From positions 10,913,648 through 10,977,647 of the forward strand of contig NC_085067.1 in NCBI RefSeq assembly GCF_963662255.1: a stretch of DNA of 64,000 nt, read 5' to 3'. This stretch comes from Cinclus cinclus. Taxonomy: Eukaryota > Chordata > Aves > Passeriformes > Cinclidae. Position numbers and translations under genes: made by a program. Below the pieces are notes generated by a model. The model saw nothing but the letters and a program-made list of their open reading frames with translations. It ran no database searches and was not told the DNA's origin. Positions 1-14,400 of this stretch are shown here, in pieces; positions within the stretch are counted from its first letter, which is position 1, and each line of letters opens with the position of its first letter.

Positions 1-2297
1 CCCGCAACGCAGCTCAGCGTCTGATGTCTGAGTAGCCAAAAGGCAGAGCAGGTATGCAGTGGCAGTTCTTCAACCTACCCCTCCAGACTGCAGCATCTGC
101 TGGTTTGAGAACTCTTCTGTGTGCCAGGACAATTACCTTCACACTTCCTACTTCTCAGTTAACTCTTCTCTTAGCAATTTGTCCACTGGTACTTTGAACA
201 GGTGCAATTAACAGATACACAGTAGTTGGTAGCAGCCAGTTGTGTATCCCAGCTGCAGCACTTTCTATTTCAAAACAGCCATTTGCTAGTTTTATTTCCC
301 AATTTCTCTTTTCTCTACCAAATAAAACCTCTTTAGGAGACTTCCCCAGTCTCTAGACTTTCCTCTAGCATTACTCTCCATCTCGCCACTGAACATACAA
401 GTTTAGAGCAGTTATATAATTTATTTAGTATTTCTTAGCCAATTATTTTCGCATGCAAAGAGCCTCCCTCTTCTCCAAAGGCAGACCCTGTAACAAGGGA
501 TTTCGTAAAGCAGGATTGTTCCCCAAAGGGAAAAGAAAATTGTTTTGCCCTTAGTCTGTACTTCACTTTATCATTCTTTTTATTTATTTCACTGAGACTC
601 ACCACAGGTTCTAAGCAAGCTTTCTTACTTTCACCAGCTTCCTTATCCTGATATGAACTCAAAATGTTTTGTTATTACTGCTACAGTTTTATTTCCAAGC
701 TTCTCAACCTCTTTTTTTCCCCAAAGTTAAGAGGCAGCACTTGCTCTGATCATTTAGTATGGAAACTAAGGCAAATCTCTTTGAAAGTGTTTTGTGCTTT
801 AGGCTGCCACTTCAGGCATTTTTTTAAAAGAAGCTGCTTAATTCTTTTTGTTGCTTTCTTTTATAAAAGGAGAATACATTATGGTCACTCCATACAAGCC
901 GCTCTTAGTGACAGAGTATACTTCAGCACTGAGTACGTCCAGGACCTGGTTCCAAGGCTGCTCCTCCCAGGCTTTGACTGGTTACTCCATACAGCATTTC
1001 TGCCCTCACCACACTGATCTCCCTCAGAATGTTGTTGGGAGTTGCCAACCTGAATGAGCCAATCAAGTACTGTGCTTTTTCAAGTTCAGCCTGGAGTCAC
1101 AAGTTGAAGGAATTCTGTGTTAACTCATTCAATTTGGCTCTACACTGCTGTCAGTGTAAGCAATATGCTCCGTAAATTTAGGCTACTGCTTTCCTTATAG
1201 AATTGGTCCTTCTCCTGGAACACACCTTACCATCTCTGTTCAATAAAGATCAAGTGTTAGAGGAGGCAGTTAGGAAGAGCAGAGGATTTTCTTGTGGATC
1301 ACACTCCCTGTGCAGGACCCATTTCCTAGGAAAGTCCGATTGTCTGAATTTTGGCAAGACATGCAAAGGCCCAGACTGCTAACAGGGTGGGGATTTGTCA
1401 CGGGATGATGGGGCAGTCAAGGAAAGCACAGGAACTCTGTGATACCCTATGACATGCAGCCATAACAGAGAAGCAGTAGAGCAATATCAACAGTCAGCAC
1501 TCAACACTGATAGTTCAGATAAATCAAGACAACCACAATTTCAGTCTCTTCTGCAGTTCCTGGTAGGGGAGCAGGTACATGTTTAGTGAAGTAGTTCTGA
1601 CTTGCAACTATTTTTTGGAGATGAGTTCAACTCTATTTATCAAAGACCAAGCAACCCCACTCTTTGTGTCATTAGTGGAATCCTGTGGGACAGACACTGC
1701 TAAGAGGCGACCTACAGGAACACATACTTTTTGACAGTTATTCTTGGTGTTATCTAAAAAATACGCAATACTCCACAGCAGTTAACAGGTAAAGCTTAGC
1801 CAGGGTTTTCTGGCATGGGGACACTGATGAGTATTCCTTACCACACAGAGCAACATTCAACAGAATAAAATTTCTTTAAGGACACTGATAAGGCCAGTTA
1901 CTGGGGCAGGTTACAATCAAACATTCTCTAAGGTAGATTTGATTCACTTAGAAGACACTGCTTGGCATTGGGAAGCATTAATGGGATAACAGGCTGTCAA
2001 TATGGAAGAATAAAATATTTAAAAAGCAATACATCAAAGAAGCATTTTAATAGCTTAATTTATACTGGCTTTGTATAATTAATTAGGTTGAACAGTGGTT
2101 CCACTGGCTCTTGGACTGGCAGCCCTGTTAGCAGGGCAGTAACAATAGCAATAGAGGCCTGGGGAGCTGCTGAACCAACTTAACTGCTCAGCACTGAAAG
2201 AGGAACAGGTTTGTAGCAGGGTTTAGCAAAAGAAATCTGTCTAGATTCCTTGACCTCCACATTTTGAGTATTTTGCAGAATCAAAAGTGGGTGTTAC
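1..2297 (-). other. Part of BAZ1B intron 10
   Basis: No exon-like block of BAZ1B or any other protein was recognised on either strand. The sequence is ordinary AT-rich intron with no clear CR1 or LTR copy. Confidence 0.6.
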
Positions 2298-2409
2298 CAT
2301 AAGTTCTGGCCCTGCTTGGGAGTGGTGGTCTCAGCAGGCAGGTCTGTGGCGGGCATGGAGCGGTGCAGCTTGTTCCCTCGGCTGTCACTGCCTGTGCTCT
2401 TCCGCTTCT
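2298..2409 (-). CDS. BAZ1B: BAZ1B coding exon 10, last one in the window
   Basis: After the acceptor TTTTGCAG it encodes EKRKSTGSDSRGNKLHRSMP, then AETTTPKQGQNL and two bases of the next Trp codon. The donor is GTAACACC. The AETTTPKQGQNLW block fixes the identity; the first half is variable. The following exon would lie left of position 1. Confidence 0.9.
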
Positions 2410-5400
2410 CTGCAAAACAAAAGCACACGCTCAGGTAGATTCCTGAGTAGCATTCCTACTATTCCAAACACAAAGAACTAGCTTCACTTTTTAGCTGTAT
2501 ACTGACAAAGCACTTTTAAAACCAAAGGAGGCCTAAGCAGCAAGAATTTTTATTTCTGAGCATCTCAGATAACACTCTGACATGAATTTAAATCTTTGCT
2601 CATTCAGGCCTTTGATTTTTATGGCCCAAATGTTCCCAAAGGAACATGCTGAAATCCTGCCCATTGGCTGCAGCAGCAGCTGAGAGATTCAATCAGCTGG
2701 AAGCAAGTAGTTTATCAGAAACACAGCTGGTCAGTATTTGAAAACAGTTCTTGTAAGAAAATATACCAAACAGAGGAACTTGGAATGATGCACCTCCAGC
2801 TTAGTCAGTCTCCAAGACACAGGTGGCTGTAAAGTACACCTGGATGCAGGATCTCACTGTAGGTTCATCCTACATCCACTGTAGGTTCCATTCCTCTACA
2901 GGCATCTATTCTGTCCCTTGTCTATGACAATCCTACCAGGTGAGGGCTTGGATCTAACTTGATAAGCTCTCTCATGCAAGACTGCTGCAGATGGACTCAG
3001 TGCCAGAATGTGATGTTACAAAAGCAAGAAATGATCACAACTGAAACTCAGCTGGGTCAGCTCAATGCAGTGTCTTCTGTCCCAAGAACTATTTCCACAT
3101 AGAACTGTTAAGTTTCCCTCTGTACAGATGGATTTTTGTGCCTGTTCAAGCTTGCAAGGTTCCAGGACGCAGGCTCCAAATCAGCCAGTAAAAATCACAG
3201 AGGAAGCACTGGATGTTCAGTGCACATCACCTACACACTCAGCAAAGTTGAAGAGCACACTGAGAGGAAGTGCAAGAGGGATGTTCACCAAAACAACCTC
3301 AATCAGCAAAGCCACGTGGATCTAACAGACTGCCCTGCTTGTTACTATTCCACAGGCTGATCTGGGAGTCTTGACACCAGCAGAATATCAGCACTGTGGC
3401 TGACATCCTCACTCTGCAGCACAACTGGCTAACTGTACATGGGTCTGGCATGCTGCAACTAAGCAGGGTCAGGGTGAACCAGAGGGATGATACCAACTGA
3501 CATCAACCTCACTATTTGTAGGAGAGGAAAGGGTATTCCATAGTCCTTAGGTGGGGCACCGAAGGCAAGTCTTCAGACCCGCAGCAGCAGAAGGGAAATA
3601 TCACCAACACCTCTTGTATGCCGACTTCTAGAGTTAAAAGGAGGCTTAAATCAAAGTATCCCCATGAAAACAATCAGGCTAGACAGTTTTTTCACACTCA
3701 TGCCTCCATTCGAACAGTCAGAGCAGAGGAAATACCCTCAAGAGACCATACCTCCAGGGCTGTAGTCCTTCTTCAAATCTTGCTTTTTCTGGTGGGGAAG
3801 GGTAAATCTGTAGTCTATACTGTCATGTACCCAGCCTTTCTCAATAAACAAGCCAGGAACCTCATCCGAAAACAGCCAGTACCTGCAAGAAATGTGTGTT
3901 AACAGGCAGCTGTCTCCTTTTCTGGCTAGCTAAACAGACACACTTTTATTTGCACTGAAGGGAGAAGCATCTGCATGCTCAACTCACTAAAAGCTGAATG
4001 CATGCACATCTTTATGTTAGCGCAACTGACCGATTGATAAACAGGGAAAGCTTTGCTTAGAATCCATTCCAAGAGCATGCCTGTGCAACAAACATGAAAA
4101 AAGAAAACGGTAACGAGGCTCCTGATCACCCAATGCCAGCACTTGAACCTCCACTGTTCCTGACCTCCATGTGGAGGCTCCAAAAAGCTGGGCATGCAAC
4201 CAGCCACTACACTCCGTATACACAAATATTTTACCCGTCTCTCTTCTCCACAATTCTGTAAACCCTCTCTTATCAATCCCTTCCTGGGGTATGGTATCTG
4301 ACACAGCCCCTCCCTCAGGGCAGAGATGGAAGGTCATGGTCATTTCCTTTCCCACCTGTTGTGATTCCTATCAGTGCCAATTGGGGTCCTGCGCATCACC
4401 AATTTGGCTTTGGCAATTCCATCCTGGAAAGTTTTCTCAGCAGCAGCTTTATGCCTGCGGATTCTTTCTTCCTCTGCTTCTTTCTCCATCCTCACTGTTA
4501 GAATCATCAAAGAGCAACATTAGCTTTTCTTTATTGTATCAAGACATCAATATTGTCTTTTATTTTACTATACCATGGGAGTAAAAAAAGCAGTTTTATT
4601 GAGGGTTTTAGTTAACATTCTTTACAACTATGCACTCTTCAGTTTACCTTCTGCCCACCATTCTTAAAAAAACGTGTGTACATATATTGTATATATTATA
4701 TATGAGAAGTAGTCAAGGTGTAAGGGCTGAAGAAACTATGGATAAAAACCGTCATACCACAGAAACATGGAATGGTTTGGGTTGGAAGAGACCTTAAAGA
4801 TCATCTTGTTCCAATCCCTGCCATGGGCAGGGACACCTTCCACACTAGACCAGGTTGCTCCAAGACCTGTCCAGCCTGGTCTTGAACACTGCCAGGGATG
4901 GGCAGCCACAGCTTCTCTGGGCAACCTGTGCCAGGCCAGCCTGAATGAGACTTGGAGCAGCCTGCTCTAGTGGAAGCTGTCCTTGCCCATGAAGGGGGGG
5001 TGGACCTTGACCAACGTTAAGGTCCCTTCCAACCCAAACAGTTCTGTGATTCTTGGTCTCTCAGAACAGATACTCCCACAGATCATCTAAGGTACAAAAG
5101 CCAGGCCCCATGAGGGATGCTTATCCCTCATTTGTTTCAGAGGGGAAATAACAATCCAGATGAGCTACACTGTCCACTTCCGTCTGCCCAGCATCCACAT
5201 TTACAACCAATAAAACCCCCAAACCGTAATTCCAAAGTGTTCTCTCTTTACATTCATATTCCTCCAACAGCATTACTTACACAGAGAGAAGGTCTGGTGT
5301 TGCAACGAGTGATTTAGAAAGTTTTGAGTGGTTTGTTTATATTATACAGCTCCATAACTTATTCTTTAAAGCAAGAAACAGTAAACTGAGATTTATTGCC

Positions 5401-8400
5401 CAAATCCTCATCTGGGAGAAGGGCTGCTGGCAACAACCTGACTATGGGAACAGCAGCAGGGCCAGCAGCAGCAGTAGGAACAGCTTTTAGGCAGAAGATA
5501 TCTCCTCTGTACCCAAAAACCTGATGATGCTTGGACATAAGACAAATTCTTGGTTTTCTGTTCCCAAAACAGATACTGTGTTGTCTAACCTCTCTTTGCC
5601 TACCATAATTAAAAAGGTACTGAGCAAAAGACACCCACAGATAAAAAAAACTAGAAGCAGGTATTGTTTTTTCTTAAATTTACAAAGTTTAACAGTAACC
5701 ACAGCAGCTAAATTATGAATCTCTAGTGAACAAATCCCTTAAAACCTGACAATGCTTCTGAAAACAGGCTGCTGTAATTTTTGCCATGAAGTTAACCCAC
5801 AACACACAGACACTCTACTTACTAGGTAATTTTTCTTACCTCTCATTTGTATTTCTTGTTGCTCCCTCTCTTTCTTGGCTTGGATGGCAAGAAGGCGCCT
5901 GCTCTTTACAGCACTGATCATATCATCAGCTTCAATCTCCACCCGGTGCTCTATTTTCATTATTTCGTGTTTCTTCTTTTCATTTCTTCCCATCATATGC
6001 TCTTCTTTCCCACTCTCCTTGGTTTTGGCCACCATTTCTTTTCGCTTCTGTTTCTCTGCCCTCTTCTTGTCATTCTCCTCTTTCAGGACAGCCAGGCGCT
6101 CTTTCCACAGCTCAGCCGAGGCCTGCTGCTTGGCCTCCACGTGGTCCTGCACCGAGTACGTCATTAGGATCCGGTGACACAGCGCTCCAAGGATTTGCAA
6201 TTTCTCTTCAGGAGTCAGCTCAAAGAACTCCGATGTCTCCAGTTTCTCCAAAAACTCATCCTGTACCTCATTATCCTCAAAAGCTGCTGAATCCTTACTT
6301 TCATCTACGTTATCTGAGACCTCGCTTTCCTCTTGCACATCTGACTTGCGCAGGCAGAGGCGAACCAACTCGGAAGCAGAATGCAGAGTAAGTGGGATTT
6401 CAGAAAGTTTCATTCCCAGCTCAGCGTAATCCTCAGCAATTTCATCCTGCAGCAGGGTCTGCAAGAGGATGACCAAAACTCTGTTCAAGTACAGGAAGCC
6501 TCCCTTTTCTGCACAAAGGGCTTCCATCAGGGACACTGCTGTGATGGGATACTGAGCATCTGGCATCAATAACCCTGAGTAACAGCTGAGGAACTCCACC
6601 ACCATGGCCACATCCCCAAAAAGTGTGTTAGGAAGTCCCTCTGGAGTATCAACGAGTTTAAAAGTAGGCAGTATCTTCCCTTTCAGATCTTGGTCCTCAA
6701 ATCTCCTCTGTTTTTCTAATTTTTCCTTCATCTCCTTCTCCTTCCGCTCCTTTGCTCTTTCCTTCAGTTTCTCTTTCAGCTTTTCCCTTTTCTTCTTCAT
6801 GTATTCCTTCCGCTGTTCCTCAGTCATGGTGGCCCACCTCTTCCTGTGCTCCAGGAGCTCGTAGCGTTTCTGTACCAACCCTCGCAAATCCTCAGGGAGA
6901 CGGGCACGGTCCTCACTGGAGAGCAGCCGAGCTGTTTTGGAGATGATGCAGGAAAGAGCACTTTTTTTGTCTTCCCGGTCTTTGTTTTCTTTGTAATAGG
7001 CGATGAGATGGAGCGCTGCAGGGGGCAGGTGTTTCTGGGGTTTCCTGGAAGATCCAGGGGTGCCTCCAGAATTCCTGGGAGCCCTGGATACTTTAGTGGT
7101 ACCTTTAGCCATGTCCAGCAGAGTCATTTGTTTCATTTTCATCTTGGGGGTCTTCAAACCTTTCCTGGGAGACTTTGGCTTCCCCGATGACTTCTGCCCA
7201 TTCAGAACCCTTTTGCCTTTTTGCTTTTTGTCCAAGGATTTGTTGTTGCCCTTTCCTAGTCGGCCCCTCTTTGGAATGTGAAAGTTAGAACCAAGTTTAG
7301 CAGGTGACACAATTTTCATCACCTCTTCCAGCTCCTCTTTAGGACATTTTGAGTTTTTAGAGTTTTTCACCTTCAGTGGAGAGCCAATTATAGATTTTTC
7401 CAAATGCACATGGCACCACAGGGTTGGACTCAGTGGCTGTCCCAGTGAAGATCCATCTGCTTTGGATTTCTTAGGAAGCTTTCTGTCAGGTGACCGAGAG
7501 CTCTTCCTCTTGGTTGACGGATTGAGAGCCATATACTAAAATTAAAGAAAAAATTATTTTGTATTAATATTGAAAGGTAAATAAAGATTATCTAGATCTC
7601 TTACTGTCTATTATTTTTGCCTGTGTTTTCATGCTTTTTCTAATTAAATTGCTCACTGCATTAAGGGTAACAGGCTTCTGCAGTCATGATCAGATTCAGA
7701 GAATGGCCTAGGATGGGAGGGATCTTAAAGACCATCTTCTTCCAACCCCTGCCACAGGCACAGACACCGAGCACTAGACCAGGTTGCTGCAAGCTCTGTC
7801 CAGCCTGGACTTACACATTCCCAGGGATGAGACAGCCACAGCTTCTCTGGGCAATCTGTGTCAGGGTCTCATCACCCCCACAGGGAAGAATTTTTTCCCA
7901 GTATTAAATATAAAGGTACTCTGTGTGAGTTTGAAGTCATTCCCCCTTGCCCTGAACAAATATTTATCTTCTAGTTTTAGAACAACACTTGACAAGAGTC
8001 TATGAAAAAGTGGACTTACTCAATGTACAAAATAGTGCTTTCTACACCAAAAGATGGATTTTAAAATAGCACATTTCATGGTATGGGATTTAGTTGGTTA
8101 ATATTACATTTGGCTCATTACCACAAAGTGCTGGAAGAACCCATTCATGCCATGTATGTATTCAGTACTAAATTTGTAGTATCTGCCATCAGTCAACGCA
8201 GCCCTGTACATGAACCAGGCCTCATGAAGTCACATGTATCCGGGTCTTGGGCCCAACACCTGATAGTAACACATAAAGACTGTATCTTTCCCATTTCTCA
8301 CACACCAGGAAATCATATCCTTAGTTGTAGACAATTAATGCAAACTACTGGAAAAACTAAAAGAGAGTTGCATCTCAAATTTTCAAAGGAGACCACTGTT

Positions 8401-11400
8401 TCAGCTGTTCAAGCCATGTCACCTCTTAAAAGGTCAACCTTCGAAAGAGTCTGTTTCCCTGCTCTGCTTCTCTCTGGATTTAACAGATATGTGTAATTGG
8501 CACTTGGGGACATGGTTTAGTGGCTTCATGATGTTAAGGGGTTTTTCCAGCCCTAATGATTTTGTGATCCTAAAACCCAACCAGCACACTGAGGTCTCCG
8601 CCAAGATCCAAGGAATGGGTGGGAAAGCAGAGCAAGTACTTTTATGAATTCTTACCTTATGTGGGTCAAGCAAGAAGTCACTGAATTTACTAGGCAGAGA
8701 GTATTTCTTCACTAACTCATCCTCCACGACCCACGGGGCGTTCTCACATGTGCCAGCACGTAATGCATTGTGACGGATGAAGTACCTCAGGATCTCCTTG
8801 TTGGGAGGACGCTCTGTACGGACTAAGCTATCTGCTGGAACATTGCTGATGATCTTGGAGATAACAAAGAGACACACTGTTAATGATTAACTTCCAATCA
8901 CATTACAAATACAGATCATTCGGCTATAAGGAACCAGGATCATGGTACTGCTTCTTGTCCAAAAGTCTTCACTCATTCAAAGCGCTCTTGGAAAGACTCA
9001 AATCAAACAATCTACAGAACTGAGACACACAGAGATTGGTAGTAGAATCAGACAGTCAAAACAGTAAAAACCATGAATTTATGATGCAGATTTTTTTCCA
9101 AAACCCACTGTTTGATCTCTGAACTTCCTCCAGCTTCTGCTTGCTACTGACTTGAAAGCTATTACATATTCATGTTCGATTTTTTTTTTCCTGAGACCAG
9201 AGGAGCATCTCCACACATGGTACTCTTCAAGGTCAGCACAGCCGCGCTTGTCAAATTACCAAAGAGCAGACAAAAAGCACAGAGCAGTGCTGCAGCTACC
9301 CAGAGATTCCCAAAGCACTGCCACCTCCAACTCAGAGCAGCTCGGTCAGGAAAACAGCAACACTTGCCACTCATGATTCCACTGGTCTCATTAACTGCAT
9401 TCATCTCAGAGATGAGGCACTAAATAGCAGCCATGATAAAGCTCTGTGACTCAGTGTATGTAGTACCAAGTGTTTCAATGCACAAAACCTAATTACAGAT
9501 AGAAACAGCCAGGCTGGTCAGCCTCACAGACAACTACCCTGCTTTCCAGTACCATGACTCTGGCAGAAATTATGCTGGACGTTATACATTGGGCTGTATA
9601 ATCACTGGCAGTGATTAAACTTGCATATTCATGTTATAATAGAAAGGACTCAAGCAGATAACTCACCTTATCTTCATTTTTCAGCTTGACATCATATTTG
9701 TGTGGCAGGAATTTAGGCGGAACCCACTTCTTTTCTTCTTTCTTCAACGAAGTGGGAAGCTTTCGAGGAGACCTACGTGCTCGATCATCTGATAAAAAAG
9801 GTAAGACACGGTCTTATTACAGTAGGGAAAAAAAAAAATCAAAAAATTCAGACCACCACTGATGGGGCATCCTATTTCTTGCTACCTGTACTATCCGTAC
9901 AGTGCTTGGTTAAACTAGAACATTAGGAAAATAACCCAAACTGGGTTTTAGAAATAGCCTGAGGATACAGGCTGGCAACGGAGGTCCAGACCAGCTCTGA
10001 ACTAAGGAGGCAACACCTATCTTCAAGGAGTACAAAGGACTGTCTTCATTTAAACCCATCTCTCTGCAGACAGTAAGCCACAACCACCTATGCAAAGGTA
10101 GACAATGTCTAAGATTTATGAAGGGGAGATATAACCATCAGTAAACCTGCTTAGGGAACTCCTTCCAACAGCCTTGGCTGCCTCTGCCATGCCTTCTTTG
10201 AAATAGTTCCATAGCAGCAATCAGACTTGGTTTTGCCTTAAGAAGAAAGCAATCTCCAAATGTTTTTATGTTTGTGGCAACCACAGAATCACGGAATAGC
10301 CTGAGTTGGAACGGACATAAAAGCTCACCTCATTCCACCCCCCACCCCCCGTTCACTAGATCAGAGACACCTTCCACCAGACCAGCACTCTCCAAGCCCT
10401 GCCCAACCCGGCCTTGGACATTTCCAGGGATGGGGCAGCCACATTGCTACTCTGGGCAACCTGTGCCAGGGGCCTCACCATTCTCACAGGGAAGAATTTC
10501 TTCCTAGGATTCAAAGAAAACAATAAAGCAAGCATGAGGGATGAGAGTAATTATCTATTAAATATATAGAGAATACAAGCAGATGCTAAACCTAAAAAAA
10601 AAAATAGATCTTGGAATCACATAATAGAGCACTGAAGCTCCAGCACCATTATACCTAACACAAGTAGTGATGTCTTCTACTGTGACTTACTTTCTAGACT
10701 ACACAAATAGGGATGGCTACATGGAATTCCATCAAACAGCTGGATATTTGGGTGAGGAATAAGAAATTACCATCCATTCCATCCTAAAGTCAATTTTAAA
10801 AAGCCAACTCCATTTGTTGTTGCATTCTATTGTAGTGAAACATACATCATCTATCTCTGGAAGACTTCAAAGCCAGGTGGATGGAGCTCTTAGGAAAACT
10901 GTCCACTGAAGGTCTACCATCCATAGCAGGGGTGTTGGAAGGGGAGGATCTTTAAGGCCCCTTCCAACACAGCTGACTCTGTGTTCCTAAAGCATCTATA
11001 TTGTGTTGTCTCCTGTGTTCACTTCATTTCAGACCTTCCAGACCAGGTTCCAAGTCCAGCTCAAGCTACATATCCTGCCTTCAGCAGTTCACCATCAATT
11101 TTCAGGACAATATAACCTTTCCTTGCTCCTGAAGATTTTCCAGAGTTCATTCCCTAAGCAATTAAAAATATAAAGTCATTTCAGACTGCACAAACAATTA
11201 AAAAAAGCTGATATAAAGCCTTATTTTTAGCTTCTGAAGGAGAGCAGAATCCTAAGCAGAGAGAATGAAACTAGCTTTCTCTTCCCCATTTCTCCTCCAA
11301 CAAAACCAGTAAGTTTGACACAAGTATTAATAAAACTGCCAAGGTTTGCTCTGCCCCCTCGTGCGCACACAGGCACACACAGCTCTTACATCATATTATA

Positions 11401-14400
11401 CAGAGCTTGTTAGTGCTTCCAATTACTCACTCTAGAGTAGCGACTTCAATCCACATCAAGTGGCCACATGTAAACATCATTAGAGAGAAAAAGTCAAGGT
11501 CAGTGTGGCTGGGAACCCCCAGCCTCTGTGGATCCAACTCAGCATTTCCTACTTCTCTAGTCTGCTGTGTAACTGTAAGAAATGCCACATATTTTATTAA
11601 CACACTCTGCAACAATTTCTTTCAATGATGTTACCATCAGCCTATGTTCTGCTATAACCCAGAATATAAAAGTATTAGCAATAAAATATGCTTTTAGCAA
11701 CAGCATATGTACAAGGAAAAGAGTTAAAAGAGTGTGCATTTACTGCTCAGGTTATAATTTTGCCAGCATCTCAAGTTGAAAAATACTGAGGTTTATTTTT
11801 TTCAGAAAGGGAAAGACAGTCCCAGCTTACAAAGGTGACTATACACAGGCCAGAACCAACTGAGGGACTGAAAGAAGAGCAAAAACCCTCATTCCTGCAG
11901 TATCAGATCTCTGAGTGCTGCACTGGTGATGCCCACAGCTGCTGGAATACCACATACCAATGCACAAAGGATCATGGTAAATGTTTTTTAAACACCAGAT
12001 CCAAAACTGCTGCTGTAAATTTTATCACTGAGCATTTCTGAAGTAAAAGGTACTTCCCATGCCTCTTATGTGGAATTTTGACTCAACCACCACTCAATAA
12101 AAAACACATGTATAAGTAAATAAAGCATCATTAGCCCCTCTCCAAGCACAACCCGTTTTCAATGATGTGTGTAAGGCCAGATTGTTTCTGAAACACCTTT
12201 TTTTTTTACTTCCTGATTATACAGACCACTGCAATGAAATCAGAACAGCTCATAACAGTACACATCAGAAAGAGCTGACAATTTTTAAGTTCAGATTTAG
12301 ACCTTGGTATAACTTCTTTTCCACTCTTGACTTTGCTGTTTGCTTCCTGGGCTATTTTTAAAGTTTCCTCTTCCCAACATTAGAGGAGATTAGACACACT
12401 TTCCCATAAGCTGGAAGTCACTATTTACAAATGCCAACAGTTTATTAACTTATGAGACTTTAAAATAAAGCTCTCCAGGTTAGAACTATGTTGTGGGACT
12501 GGGGTTGGTTTGTTTGAAACATTTTATGCAATCTGTTCTAAAGAATCTTATAATTCCATTTTAAGAAGTCGCACAGAATAAACTTAATGTGTTTGGCTGT
12601 TCTGGGTTTTTTGTTTGTTTTTTCCTTTCAACAATACTTCCTCAGAGTCAAGAAAAGCCTTGGACACCACTACTGAGCTGTGCATCATGGAAGAGCATAT
12701 GAAAGAGGAACAAGGTTTTAAAGGATGATTTATTTTTAACTCTTAGGAAATAGAAATTATTTTGTCTCAACATATGAAAATTGGAAAGAGCATGAACTAA
12801 AATTGAAAAAAACCCACTCATTTTTTGTAACAGCTGGGGACAAAGAGAATTAGAGCTTGTCTCGGACTCCAAAAGAACAGACTTTTGAACAAGGGAGGTT
12901 TCCTTTAAGGATGAGCATCACAGCAGAACTTTGTAATTCTGAACGAACCTTTGCTGTTCCCCTCATTGTTTTAAAAATACACTTGTTATACTTTAGACAT
13001 TTATACATTTTGTGCATTGCTTTTGGTGTTACACCTCAGAATGACACCACATTTTCTGCTTTAAATCAGGCAAGAAGAGCTGAAAGCCAGCAGCACTGAT
13101 GCTCCAAAAATTCACCACTAACAAGGACAACTTCTGGATTTTCACCCCATAACACTGTTTAGATATTCACAGCCCAGCCCCAAGATGTGCATAAACTCCA
13201 ACACACACTGCCAGGTGCTACCCACTGCTGTGCTGTCTCTCTACTTACTCATACTATCCCTTCTGCTGTCATCCTCCTTCAGCATAGCTTCCTTCTGGCT
13301 GCCCTGGGCTGCCTGGCTGGAGTTCTCCTTGTCACTTGATGGAGAATCACAGGCTCCATCAGATTTCTTTTCTGAGGCCTCTTCATCAACTTTCTCCAGG
13401 GGATGTAGTTTCACAACTTTTACAGGCAACATTTTCTCCTTACCAACCTGCACAGAAATATTGCAGAAGACTGAACCTGAACAAGACAGGTGAGGTACTG
13501 GGCTTTAATACTATGAGGAAGGGAAAAATACCTGCTCAGATGGCCTAAAAGCAAAGCTCCCAACCCACAGTGTGTTCCAATGCTGCTGCTTTAGCTAAGG
13601 ACACAGTATGTGCACAAGGTGCAAGTGTGTTCTCAGCAACCCCAGTTTAGAGACTATGCCCTAAACATTGCTCATATACAACACTAACTCCTCTACATTT
13701 TCAAAAAGTTTTGAGTTTTCATCAACATTCGCAGATTTGGAGGGAATTTTCAAATCTCTAGGGCCTTTTTAGAGATTTTTTTAAGCTTTGACTTTAAGCT
13801 CCATTTGTGTCAGACTACTGCTCCTTCTGGCAACGTGTCTGGTGAAAAAGATTATGACAATTATTTTTAATCTCTTCTAATTAAATATTGTATTTATATA
13901 TAAACAGATCATTACATATTTAAGCAGTATAACAATTTTATGTTTTCCATGCAAACACATATCAGTCACTTTTCTCTTGCTATTATTCCAGGATCCTGGA
14001 ATGACTTGAGTTGGAGAGCCCTTAAAGATCATCCAATTCCAAATCCTTGCCGTGGATAGGAACATCTTCCACCAAAAATATGGGTGAACCACAAAACCAT
14101 TTTCCATCCAAAATCAGGTGCTGTCACTGGGATTCTCCAGAGAATAAATCTTCACATCCTTCTAGTAACTTCAGTAGCTAACATATTCTTCCCATCTCCT
14201 GCCTTTAGCTATCTGCAATTAGCCCTATGCAGAAGCATGGGATAAAATGGAAAACATATCCTTACCTCAAAGTCACACTCTTCCCCCACTGCGAATTTGG
14301 TCATGATCTCCAACCAAGCTGCATCCACCAACTTTTCCAAAGACACAGTGTTGTGGTGGACTATTTCCAGAACCAGTTTCTCATACCAGATAGGGAACTC

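Larger units (their letters stand above)
9789..13248 (-). other. BAZ1B intron 4
   Basis: A 3.5 kb intron with two CR1 fragments (10283-10515 and 10857-10991). The remainder is AT-rich, with no exon or RNA gene recognised. Confidence 0.65.

Noticed and set aside
3299..3496. Minus-strand ORF inside BAZ1B intron 9 with a CQDSQ-like string
   Set aside because: It superficially recalls the CDSQKEL start of the next BAZ1B exon, but the surrounding residues do not match and exon 10 at 2298-2409 fits in phase without it.
5739..5834. Extension of the large BAZ1B frame past 5840
   Set aside because: The extra codons have no similarity to BAZ1B. A consensus donor GTAAGA sits at 5839, and the next exon joins in phase.
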